A stretch of DNA of 6,923 nt from a bacterium (GTDB lineage: Bacteria > Zhuqueibacterota > Zhuqueibacteria > Thermofontimicrobiales > Thermofontimicrobiaceae). The notes beneath the pieces were generated by a model. The model saw only the letters and a program-made list of their open reading frames with translations, made no database searches and had not been told where the DNA came from. Below, one piece after another: positions 1 through 6,918 of this stretch (the stretch's first letter is position 1; the number at the start of each line of letters is the position of its first letter). The stretch spans positions 1 through 6,923 of the forward strand of contig DSAU01000576.1 of the NCBI GenBank assembly GCA_011046315.1, read 5' to 3'. Position numbers and translations under genes: made by a program.

Positions 1-85
1 GATAACAAATATGTAGATCACAACTGTCTGTTTTGCGATGGAGGTGTACTGTTACCTTTTGAGGATGAATATTCCCAAATAATAA

Positions 86-121
86 AAAAAGCCGGTGGGG
101 TGAAAATCCCATCGGCTTTTT
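86..121 (-). terminator. Rho-independent terminator closing the operon (bidirectional in form)
   Basis: A 9-bp stem (91-99 with 108-116, one G-T pair) has an 8-nt loop. On the minus strand it is followed by a run of seven T (84-90 on the plus strand are A). It begins 23 nt after the stop codon of the propeller gene. On the plus strand the stem is followed by five T (117-121), so it could also stop transcription arriving from the left. The flanking A and T runs can pair and lengthen the stem. Confidence 0.9.
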
Positions 122-144
122 AAGATGTGAGATGTGTGTGGATA

Positions 145-1527
145 TTATTTAATCAGCAGCATCCGTTTGCTTTGAACTACACCATCGACTTTAATCTTGT
201 AGAAGTAAACACCGGAAGCGAGATTTCTGGCATCAAAGGCGATTTGGTGATTACCCATTTCCAATTTACGGTCAATAAGTGTTTGAACCTCATGTCCTCT
301 AATGTCATAAATTTTCAATTCGACCAGTCCCGGTTTTGAAAGACTGAACGGAATAGTCGTAGTCGGATTGAATGGGTTGGGATAATTTTGGTCCAGATTA
401 AAAACAGTTGGAAGGTTGTGGTCAACCGTTTCAACTCCGACTGGAGTTTTTTTCCAGACGCTAACCACATTATAATCAAAATCCGCTAAGTACATGGTTT
501 CGCCATCTGCACTCCATGCAGCGCCTCGAGGACTATAGATACCGCCATCTGAATAATCATGAGGGTATGGATTGCCAACCTCATAGACGATTTCTCCGGT
601 GGTAACATCAAATGCATAGTACTTGGAACCTTTGCCACCCGGGCCTGACCAGTCATCGCGCAGGTTGCCCGCTACGAGATATCCGTCCGGATCCCAATCG
701 AGGCAGCTTGCCCAGAGTTTCACATTTATGTAAGTGGTGTCCTGAACCGGATCATAAACTTCATCCCAATTGCCAAGGGTATCAACTGGCTGAAAAGCAA
801 GAACGCCTGGTATGTCACTATGATAATGAACAACACCAAAACCATTCCAGGTAGAGCCTGTGTAAAGATCCTTTCCATCAGGGGATACTGCGATAGTTCT
901 ATTGATATATCCAAGGGTATCGACAGCATTTCCAATCAAGTTGAAGTCGTTGTCAAGAATATAAACCGGTCGGGCAGCGCTCAAAACATAGCCAACATAA
1001 ACATTACCGTTTTCATCCTGCACAGCTTCAGTGATGGACGATTTATCATCAGGGATGAATCTATTCATGCATTCACCGGTCTGATAGTTGATACGATAAA
1101 CTGTTGACCATGAACTGTAAAGAATATTGCCGTCTCTGTCCAGACTGATGCCTTTTCCGGAACCGTTGTGTGGGCTCTGTGAACATAGCGTGTCCAATGA
1201 AGCATCCGGCATGGTTAAAACTTTAAGCGGGGAAAATGATACATGATTACCGTCAGGATCGAATATATAAACCGGGCGGTAATAACCTAAGGTATCACCT
1301 GCAGGCGTGACAATGGGTTCTTGTATTCCATCTGATGAGTGATGGTGCCAGGCTACCCAAATATTACCATCCGGGGCAACCGCTACACCATGAACGCCAT
1401 AACTGTTGCTCTGTGGAAGGTCAAAATCGTATAGTATTTTATCAAACTCCCACGTATATTCTTGAGCGATAGTCATACCTGCTAATAGAATTAATCCAAC
1501 TGTTAAAACTGCTGTAACTTTCTTCAT
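145..1527 (-). CDS. Secreted beta-propeller-like protein with T9SS type A sorting domain
   Basis: This is a complete 460-residue protein. Residues 1-21 form a signal peptide (MKK, hydrophobic core, cleavage likely after TIA), leaving Gln22 first. Residues about 40-355 repeat an NHL/SMP-30-like blade motif, a small residue followed by PDG-type turn and a hydrophobic strand: VAVAPDGNIWVAW (48-60), ISLDRDGNILYSS (127-139), AVQDENGNVYVGY (168-180), IAVSPDGKDLYTG (212-224), LDWDPDGYLVAGN (276-288), AAWSADGETMYLA (336-348). At least six such repeats suggest a six-bladed propeller. The linker NYPNPFNPTTTI (381-392) leads into a canonical T9SS type A sorting domain (LVELKIYDIRGHEVQTL, SGVYFYKIKVDG, KRMLLIK), which directs export across the outer membrane and is usually removed or used for anchoring. 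AGGAGG lies 8 nt before the start. It is the last gene before the terminator. Propellers of this type include binding proteins and lactonase-like enzymes; no active site is recognisable, so function stays open. Confidence 0.9.
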   Translation of the reverse strand: MKKVTAVLTVGLILLAGMTIAQEYTWEFDKILYDFDLPQSNSYGVHGVAVAPDGNIWVAWHHHSSDGIQEPIVTPAGDTLGYYRPVYIFDPDGNHVSFSPLKVLTMPDASLDTLCSQSPHNGSGKGISLDRDGNILYSSWSTVYRINYQTGECMNRFIPDDKSSITEAVQDENGNVYVGYVLSAARPVYILDNDFNLIGNAVDTLGYINRTIAVSPDGKDLYTGSTWNGFGVVHYHSDIPGVLAFQPVDTLGNWDEVYDPVQDTTYINVKLWASCLDWDPDGYLVAGNLRDDWSGPGGKGSKYYAFDVTTGEIVYEVGNPYPHDYSDGGIYSPRGAAWSADGETMYLADFDYNVVSVWKKTPVGVETVDHNLPTVFNLDQNYPNPFNPTTTIPFSLSKPGLVELKIYDIRGHEVQTLIDRKLEMGNHQIAFDARNLASGVYFYKIKVDGVVQSKRMLLIK

Positions 1528-1535
1528 TTGTAATT

Positions 1536-1541
1536 CCTCCT
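1536..1541 (-). promoter_or_regulatory. Shine-Dalgarno sequence of the beta-propeller gene
   Basis: The minus strand reads AGGAGG, 8 nt before the ATG at 1527. It is a full match to the anti-Shine-Dalgarno core and decides the start, which also gives a clean signal peptide. It is the second such sequence in a 101-nt gap; the first (1616-1611) leads to no open reading frame. Confidence 0.8.
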
Positions 1542-1589
1542 GTTTGGTTATTGGTTTGATAAAAAAAGTGAATCGGGTTAGTTAAACGA

Positions 1590-1622
1590 GCCTTTATTAC
1601 ATTTACATCACCTCCTCAAGGC
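1590..1622 (-). other. Shine-Dalgarno sequence with start-stop codons in the gene 2-gene 3 gap
   Basis: Reading the minus strand, AGGAGG (1616-1611) starts 12 nt after the stop of the upstream gene. It is followed by ATG TAA ATG TAA TAA (1608-1594). The second ATG (1602-1600) is 8 nt from AGGAGG, the same spacing as the real gene 3 start, but its next codon is TAA. GCCTT (1622-1618) and AAGGC (1594-1590) could pair in the RNA and place the whole element in a 23-nt loop. It may be a decayed gene start or a ribosome-holding element; no peptide is encoded. Confidence 0.4.
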
Positions 1623-1628
1623 GTTACT

Positions 1629-3773
1629 CTATCTAATAATTGCAAATTTCCGAATTGCATTTTGACCCTTTTTATATATCAATTTTCCGGTTTCAGTGTC
1701 TATGTAATCCTGGGTAACTTCGAAATATGCGATATAGACGCCACTAACGACTATTTGCCGCGAAGAAGTTACCGAATTCCAGGATTCGTCCCCACTGCCG
1801 TCATTATGATCGATTTCATGAATCAAGTCTCCCCGCTCGGTAAATATTTTTATTTTACAATAAGGTGGGATTTCTAAAAAGGTGATTTTATCCGGTTCAT
1901 TAGGATATTGCAAAGCTTTTGCTTTAATATTGTATGGATTTGGTACCACCCGAATAGAATCTAAAGCGGTGCCTGGCTTACGGCGCAAATAAGCCGGTTC
2001 AGTGGTTTGTGTATAAAATCTGCTGCTTTGTAATTGACCGGTTGGGTTTGCTTCTCCGGAAGCGTTGTTGCTTCCGTCATTAAAAGCAACTAAATAATAG
2101 TAATATGAAAAACCGCGCACTGCTGTAATGTCATCGAATTGAGAAACGCCCGGAGCTAAGGAGGCAATTTCTTCATAAGTTGTATCTGGTTTTCCGACAG
2201 CACGAAATATTTTGTAACCAGCGAAATCAGCATCGGCCTCGGATTCACTTGCTGACCATGAAAGACTTATCCGATCTCCGCCTGATTGAACGTTAAATAT
2301 AGCTGGTGGGAGTGGCGGTTGTGGTATCTGATAATCAAGATCAAAATTACGTTTAGCACGCCCGAAAGATAACATAATTGAATCTTTACCTGTATAAACC
2401 CATGAATTTTTAAATTCATCCTTGTTTGTGGCAGTGCTCCCATCAGGCAAAATATAGGGGCTATTGGCTTCTAACCACTGTTTACCGATCGACTCACAAA
2501 GTTGCCTATTTATTCCATTAACAGCCTCGACTTCCACGATTCGAATGCTCTCCCCATGTTCCAGGTCAAAAGGTCCGTAACAGATCCAAACGTTTGTACC
2601 ACCTCCGTCATTGTGGATTGTGAAAGGATCGACACGATCTGTAATGGATGATAGGTAAGTCTCGTCCATTCTATCGGTTCCGCCAAGCCCCTGATGGGGA
2701 TTGCCAGAGAGCATATCGTACAATTTTATCATATTCGGTTCATCGGTTTTTTGTAAATTGCCCACACTGGGATATGTGTCCCCTGCATGCCAACCAAGAA
2801 CCGCTGGTTGAAAAGGATCATCATCTTTTTCGGTGGCGCTTTTATCGACATGTAAAACTGCAATTCCGGCATGTTGGGGCGCTGTTAACCTTCCAGTGGT
2901 AGTAATTTTGGGTGCGCCAATATTGTCATAGGAATTATTTGCAGATTGACCCGCCCAGCTAAAAGCACAACGTATCCAATCAACAATTGGATTCTGTTCG
3001 GTTATAACCGTGTTTGATTGGTTAGCATAATTTTCCCCGCGTTTAGTTACCCATGAGTGCTTGCCCCATTGTTGACCATCACCAATATTATTTGCTCCTT
3101 CGCGGCAAACGCTATAACGGACACCCTGCCCAATTCTCAGACCTTTGAGAGTCCCTGTTAACTCGATGTTTTCATCATAATTAATATTACCGGTATTGGT
3201 AAAAATAAATTCCTTAATAAAATAATTGTTATGGTATTGTTGACTGAAAGCTAATATCCGTCTGGTCATGGTAAGTCCCATGGATGTATTCACAACATTG
3301 GTGATAATACGATCCGGGATTTGTTCGGGATTAAGCTCGTCTATATCCCTTGCATAGGGGGCAGAGATGTTTTTGCCATCAACATATATAGTCGGTAATG
3401 CAAATTTCGCTGTTTGTTTTAGTTCTATTGGGAACAACGATTGGTCGACATAGCCTTCGGCAAAATAAACTCCAAAGACTTCCCATTGTTCATTATTTAC
3501 ATCAACAAAATCATTGGCAGCGATCCAAAAGCGCTTGATGATCGCGTTATCTTGATCTTTGTAAGCAGCCGGCCAAATCAAACCTTCATAATATACGTTA
3601 TTCCAGGCGCGTTCTGAGCCATAAGCAGAAAAATGACTCTGAAGAGAGCCTGTCCTGACATATCGCTTTTCGGTTGAAGGCACCTGTCCTGATATATCAG
3701 ATTGAAGATATATCAAAATAAATAATATTAGCAATATGGAAAAAGTAAAGCTTTTATATTTTCCTGATTTCAT
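1629..3773 (-). CDS. Secreted protein with large unassigned N-terminal region, fibronectin type III-like domain and FlgD/T9SS-like C-terminal domain
   Basis: This 714-residue protein is predicted to be exported. Residues 1-29 form a signal peptide (Lys-rich start, hydrophobic core about 11-23, likely cleavage after ISG), leaving Gln30 as the mature N-terminus. Residues about 30-480 match no domain I can name; they are rich in Trp, Tyr and Asn and include EGLIWPAAY (63-71) and CYGPFDLEHGESIRIVEVEAV (398-418). After a Pro-rich linker (QIPQPPLPP, 482-490), residues about 491-570 look like a fibronectin type III fold (ISLSWSAS; FAGYKIFRA; YYYYLVAFNDGS). Residues about 605-714 form a FlgD-Ig/T9SS-like domain (RVVPNPYN; IKIFTERGDLIHEI; VSGVYIAYFEV; IRKFAIIR). 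The start is fixed by CAGGAG 5 nt upstream, and the gene begins 15 nt after the receptor's stop, so the two are almost certainly co-transcribed. Surface location or secretion by T9SS is inferred. A binding partner for the receptor is plausible but unproven. No catalytic motif is evident. Confidence 0.85.
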   Translation of the reverse strand: MKSGKYKSFTFSILLILFILIYLQSDISGQVPSTEKRYVRTGSLQSHFSAYGSERAWNNVYYEGLIWPAAYKDQDNAIIKRFWIAANDFVDVNNEQWEVFGVYFAEGYVDQSLFPIELKQTAKFALPTIYVDGKNISAPYARDIDELNPEQIPDRIITNVVNTSMGLTMTRRILAFSQQYHNNYFIKEFIFTNTGNINYDENIELTGTLKGLRIGQGVRYSVCREGANNIGDGQQWGKHSWVTKRGENYANQSNTVITEQNPIVDWIRCAFSWAGQSANNSYDNIGAPKITTTGRLTAPQHAGIAVLHVDKSATEKDDDPFQPAVLGWHAGDTYPSVGNLQKTDEPNMIKLYDMLSGNPHQGLGGTDRMDETYLSSITDRVDPFTIHNDGGGTNVWICYGPFDLEHGESIRIVEVEAVNGINRQLCESIGKQWLEANSPYILPDGSTATNKDEFKNSWVYTGKDSIMLSFGRAKRNFDLDYQIPQPPLPPAIFNVQSGGDRISLSWSASESEADADFAGYKIFRAVGKPDTTYEEIASLAPGVSQFDDITAVRGFSYYYYLVAFNDGSNNASGEANPTGQLQSSRFYTQTTEPAYLRRKPGTALDSIRVVPNPYNIKAKALQYPNEPDKITFLEIPPYCKIKIFTERGDLIHEIDHNDGSGDESWNSVTSSRQIVVSGVYIAYFEVTQDYIDTETGKLIYKKGQNAIRKFAIIR

Positions 3774-3788
3774 GGTTGCTCCTGCAGT

Positions 3789-6700
3789 TTAGAAACTAAT
3801 TTTCAAGCCAAACCTAATGTCTCTCGGATTGAGAAAAGTAAAGTATGTTAAATTGGGCATATCAATATAAGCCTTTGTTTCTAAAATTCTTTTCAGATCA
3901 GCTTCTGATTTTGTCGGATCATCTGGGTCATAAGGTTCATAGGCAACACCAGGTTTGCGATAGTCGCCAATTCTGTCATTCCCGTGTTGCGTACCCTCTT
4001 CCCATGAAAAACGCAATGATTCCAGGTAGTCAATGTAATCATAATAGTCTGAGAAACCAGCATAGCTAAGGTGTTTTAAGTTGAATACATTGGTTACATC
4101 AATATAGAATTGAAAGTTATAGCGCTTTATTGAAACAGATTTCGATAGGCGTAGATCAAAATTGTAATAATCTTTCCATTGTACATTGTCAACAAGCCCG
4201 GGAATGTTGTGGGGATTAAAGGTTTCATAGCGACCGGTCTTCCAAAATGCTAAAAGGTTAAGATTCCAATTACCCAAAAAATTATGTCCCAACCAGATCG
4301 GACCAAAATCTCTTGGTGAATGAAGATTCAGGTTTAGCCGGGCATAGGGCTGAGGATGAGGTCGTTCCTGGTATGGATTCAACCTCAGATAGTCTCTTTG
4401 TTTATTTGGGTCTTCGTAATATCTTCTGAGGCCAAAATATCCATAGGTACGAACCTCATAAGTATAGTTAACAAAACCGGATATCCAGTCGCCAACTCGT
4501 TTTGTGAGCGTCAGTTCAAAACCGCGGATGTCTTCGTAATTATTATTCGAAGATTTATTATATTGAATCGATGCGTTAATATTCTCATAATAGATCCAAC
4601 TGGGTTGATCAACGACATCTTTGTAATATGCCGCTATATTCAACAGATATTTATTAAATAAATTTTGTGAATAACCAAGCTCATAGGCGATCGTTTTTTC
4701 AAAGATTAAATTTGGATCGCCAATTGATGTAACCAACCCATTGGATTCACGCTGGATCGTAAAACGGTATGATGAAGCTGGCTCCTGGCAAAAATGCCCG
4801 TAATTAAAGTAAAGTTTGGAGTTATCAGTAATTGGGTGAGAAATACCGAGCCGTGGGCTAAGATACCACACTGATTTCGCTTTATCAGTAGCTGCTTCGG
4901 TCTCTATTAAATTACCATAGTTTGCCTGATAGTAATCGCTGTAAGGCTCCAGAGCATATATTATTCCATTTGAATTTGAATGATCCATTCGAAGACCAAT
5001 ATTTGCTATGAAACCTTGAAATTCTATTTTGTCCTGGAGGTAAGCGCCCATTCGATAAGGAAATCTGTGATAGATTTGCTCCCGGTTCCAGGTGCTCATT
5101 GATGGATTTTCTGTCGACGATCTAATATTATAATCATTGTAAGCAACTTCTAAACCAAGTTTTATTTGATTGGTCTTATTAACTTGACTGACAAAATCAA
5201 CATTTAATTTAGTTGTGGAAATAACACTTCTATCCCTTCCCAAATTCATCCAACCGCCTAAAATCATACCGTCTATACCGGTAACACCATATCCCCAATA
5301 TCCATAAGGCGCTTCGTCTACAAAGTAATCTGGAATCGGTTCATATATTTTGCTGGTATCACGCAAAGCAAGTTGGTAGGTTTTGTATCGGTTAATATTA
5401 TGCTGTAACCTGACTTCGTAGAAAGTTTGAGAATTTAGCATGTGGGTAAACTTAACTCCCGCCATAGTTCGATAGATATTCGCCGGACTGTAATAGCCTG
5501 GCATGTACAAAATTGCATTGCCGCTACTGCTGTTCACTAAATTTGCAATTTCATAATCCGTTCTCAACACTCTTCCGGTAGGCGTGGTTTTCCAGTCGTA
5601 TGGCGATATAGAATACATTTCTCCGTACAGCCCGGTCAATGTTAATTTCATCTTTTCATTTAAATTGGTCGTTACTTTTAATTGGGTGTTGCTGTTATCA
5701 TAGCTATCACGGGAGAGTGGGAAAATAAACATTTCACGCTCTCTAAAATGTGAAATAAAGAATCTTAAATTACCAAATTCTTTGGTTACCAAGGGCACGG
5801 GTCCACCAAAGGTTAAATCAACAATATAATCGGATTTAGAAATGTCACCTTGACGTCGGTGTTGCCATTCCCATAGTCGTTTTGCAGCTTCGGGAGTAAG
5901 ATCATTATTCGGATCTTTATCCTTAATCGTGGCGTCTGAAACTGCATTCCAGCCCTCAAAAAGAGGATATTGGCGTTGCGTGTAGCTATCCCAGGCTCCG
6001 TTAGTGGTTCCTGTCCAACAGACATCTGGGTCGGTATAGGGGCGGGTGAAATAGGTGTTGGGATCATAAACCGAGGGTCCAAAATGTTTTTTCCCCGGTT
6101 GCCGGTATTGTAAACTAATTCCAGCATTATATTCAACTTTGGACCCTTCTTTGGTAACGACATTTACCATGCCTGATCGAATATTACCATATTCGGCGTT
6201 AAAACCACCTGTCTGGATTTTTATTTCTTTAATGGCATTCAAGCTTAATGAGGTATATGGTATATTGGAACGCTCGTCGTTTAGTGATAATCCATCGACA
6301 CTAAAACCAGTCTGATTGACTCCACCGCCGCGGATTGTAATACCTTCTCGACCTTGCTCTATGCCCGCTTGCAAAACAAGTACTTCATTTACCGTTTTTA
6401 TTGGCAGCGCTTCAATCGTCTCTGATTCAATATGCATCTCACTGGCGGAAACGTCCTTTGCAACGATCGGACGTTCGGCGACAATGACAACCTCCTTCAT
6501 ATCCAGAACTTCTGATTTTAATTGAATATTTATGGTGGTGGTCTGATCAATTTTGACGATAACGTCCTTTACAGTAACTGTGGCATAGCCGATCATCGTT
6601 GCTTTGAGACTATACTTACCTGGTGGTACATTTAATATGATGTAGTTAGCGTTTATATCGGTTGCGGCGCCAAACATCGTACCTTCAATTAAAACATTAA

Positions 6701-6827
6701 CACCAATGAGCGCTTCCTGACTTTCAGCATCAATGACGTTCCCAGCTATTTTTCCGGTTATTCCGGCAAAGGAATTAAGACTGAAGAAAAAGAAAAAAAC
6801 AATTATGAATAATATATATTTTTTCAT
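3789..6827 (-). CDS. TonB-dependent outer-membrane receptor with N-terminal carboxypeptidase-regulatory-like domain
   Basis: This is a complete 1012-residue receptor predicted to move a ligand across the outer membrane using TonB-ExbB-ExbD energy. Residues 1-22 form a signal peptide (MKKY, then a Phe-rich core, cleavage likely after SFA). Residues about 24-105 match a CarboxypepD_reg-like beta-sandwich (GKIAGNVIDAESQEALIGVNV; VPPGKYSLKATMIGY). EVVIVAERP (112-120) resembles the stretch that opens the plug and may double as a TonB box. The plug follows (IRGGGVNQTGFSVDGL, 165-180; GGFNAEYGNIRSGMVNVVTKEG, 207-228). The rest is barrel, with family hallmarks: YLQDKIEF (596-603), SPRLGISHPITDNSKLYFNYG (657-677), YELGYSQNL (715-723), DVTNVFNLKHL (910-920). 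It ends in an aromatic beta-signal (FGLKISF). A polar, acidic stretch (about 925-990) sits between the last strands. The plug lacks the SusC/RagA signature and no SusD neighbour is present. The start has a GGAG 9 nt upstream. The family call is secure; the substrate is unknown. Confidence 0.95.
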   Translation of the reverse strand: MKKYILFIIVFFFFFSLNSFAGITGKIAGNVIDAESQEALIGVNVLIEGTMFGAATDINANYIILNVPPGKYSLKATMIGYATVTVKDVIVKIDQTTTINIQLKSEVLDMKEVVIVAERPIVAKDVSASEMHIESETIEALPIKTVNEVLVLQAGIEQGREGITIRGGGVNQTGFSVDGLSLNDERSNIPYTSLSLNAIKEIKIQTGGFNAEYGNIRSGMVNVVTKEGSKVEYNAGISLQYRQPGKKHFGPSVYDPNTYFTRPYTDPDVCWTGTTNGAWDSYTQRQYPLFEGWNAVSDATIKDKDPNNDLTPEAAKRLWEWQHRRQGDISKSDYIVDLTFGGPVPLVTKEFGNLRFFISHFREREMFIFPLSRDSYDNSNTQLKVTTNLNEKMKLTLTGLYGEMYSISPYDWKTTPTGRVLRTDYEIANLVNSSSGNAILYMPGYYSPANIYRTMAGVKFTHMLNSQTFYEVRLQHNINRYKTYQLALRDTSKIYEPIPDYFVDEAPYGYWGYGVTGIDGMILGGWMNLGRDRSVISTTKLNVDFVSQVNKTNQIKLGLEVAYNDYNIRSSTENPSMSTWNREQIYHRFPYRMGAYLQDKIEFQGFIANIGLRMDHSNSNGIIYALEPYSDYYQANYGNLIETEAATDKAKSVWYLSPRLGISHPITDNSKLYFNYGHFCQEPASSYRFTIQRESNGLVTSIGDPNLIFEKTIAYELGYSQNLFNKYLLNIAAYYKDVVDQPSWIYYENINASIQYNKSSNNNYEDIRGFELTLTKRVGDWISGFVNYTYEVRTYGYFGLRRYYEDPNKQRDYLRLNPYQERPHPQPYARLNLNLHSPRDFGPIWLGHNFLGNWNLNLLAFWKTGRYETFNPHNIPGLVDNVQWKDYYNFDLRLSKSVSIKRYNFQFYIDVTNVFNLKHLSYAGFSDYYDYIDYLESLRFSWEEGTQHGNDRIGDYRKPGVAYEPYDPDDPTKSEADLKRILETKAYIDMPNLTYFTFLNPRDIRFGLKISF

Positions 6828-6831
6828 AATT
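6801..6831 (-). repeat. Inverted repeat enclosing the receptor start codon
   Basis: AATTATGAA (6801-6809) and TTCATAATT (6823-6831) are perfect 9-bp complements around a 13-nt, A/T-only spacer. In the mRNA the AUG lies inside the 5' arm and codons 7-9 (Phe-Ile-Ile) supply the 3' arm. The stem is A/U-rich and therefore weak. The repeat is seen directly; a translational role is inference. Confidence 0.45.
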
Positions 6832-6836
6832 TTAAT

Positions 6837-6841
6837 CTCCG
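6837..6841 (-). promoter_or_regulatory. Shine-Dalgarno sequence of the TonB-dependent receptor gene
   Basis: The minus strand reads CGGAG, with GGAG ending 9 nt before the ATG at 6827. It supports this start, which also gives a well-formed signal peptide. The site lies in the short stretch between two inverted repeats (6848-6870 and 6801-6831), so its accessibility could depend on leader folding. Confidence 0.75.
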
Positions 6842-6847
6842 AAAGAT

Positions 6848-6870
6848 TTGTACCTTAATAATAAGTACAA
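6848..6870. repeat. Inverted repeat in the receptor leader (possible operator or leader hairpin)
   Basis: Perfect 6-bp arms TTGTAC (6848-6853) and GTACAA (6865-6870) are separated by 11 nt. Three further pairs (TTA 6855-6857 with TAA 6862-6864) can form if C6854 is bulged. It sits 20 nt upstream of the receptor start codon. As DNA it would suit a dimeric regulator; as RNA it would be a small hairpin just before the Shine-Dalgarno sequence. No specific regulator family is assigned. Confidence 0.5.
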
Positions 6871-6889
6871 TTTATCATCCTGGTTTTAC

Positions 6890-6918
6890 ATTTTATCTAC
6901 TATAAATGTTATGGATAA
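6890..6918 (-). promoter_or_regulatory. Weak candidate sigma70-type promoter for the operon
   Basis: On the minus strand TAAAAT (6895-6890) resembles a -10 box, and TTATCC lies 17 nt upstream (6918-6913) where a -35 box would be, but it matches the consensus at only about three positions. An alternative -10, TATAGT (6904-6899), would have its -35 box at the window edge. No TAnnTTTG element typical of Bacteroidota promoters is seen. The promoter could equally lie outside the window. Confidence 0.2.

Noticed and set aside
61..66. Possible CRISPR, tRNA, rRNA, insertion sequence or attachment site anywhere in the window; this short interval only marks the scan.
   Set aside because: No regularly spaced repeats, cloverleaf-like segments, transposase reading frames or terminal inverted repeats were seen on either strand.
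1..123. Open plus-strand frame entering from the left edge and ending at TAA 121-123, about 40 codons.
   Set aside because: It runs through the terminator hairpin, has no recognisable protein similarity, and an open stretch of this length is expected by chance fairly often. It could be the tail of a convergent gene, but the window does not support a call.
1342..1350. HHH (residues 61-63 of the propeller protein) as a metal-binding or catalytic site.
   Set aside because: Three adjacent histidines lie at the end of a blade strand, with no accompanying pattern of a known propeller enzyme. It is too little for a catalytic claim.
1590..1622. GCCTT/AAGGC inverted repeat after gene 2 as a terminator.
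   Set aside because: The stem is only 5 bp with a 23-nt loop, and the minus strand continues CTCGTTTAAC with no T run, so it does not look like an intrinsic terminator.
3789..6827. SusC/RagA-type receptor of a polysaccharide utilisation locus.
   Set aside because: The plug lacks the SusC signature, no SusD-like lipoprotein follows, and no glycoside hydrolase is in the window.
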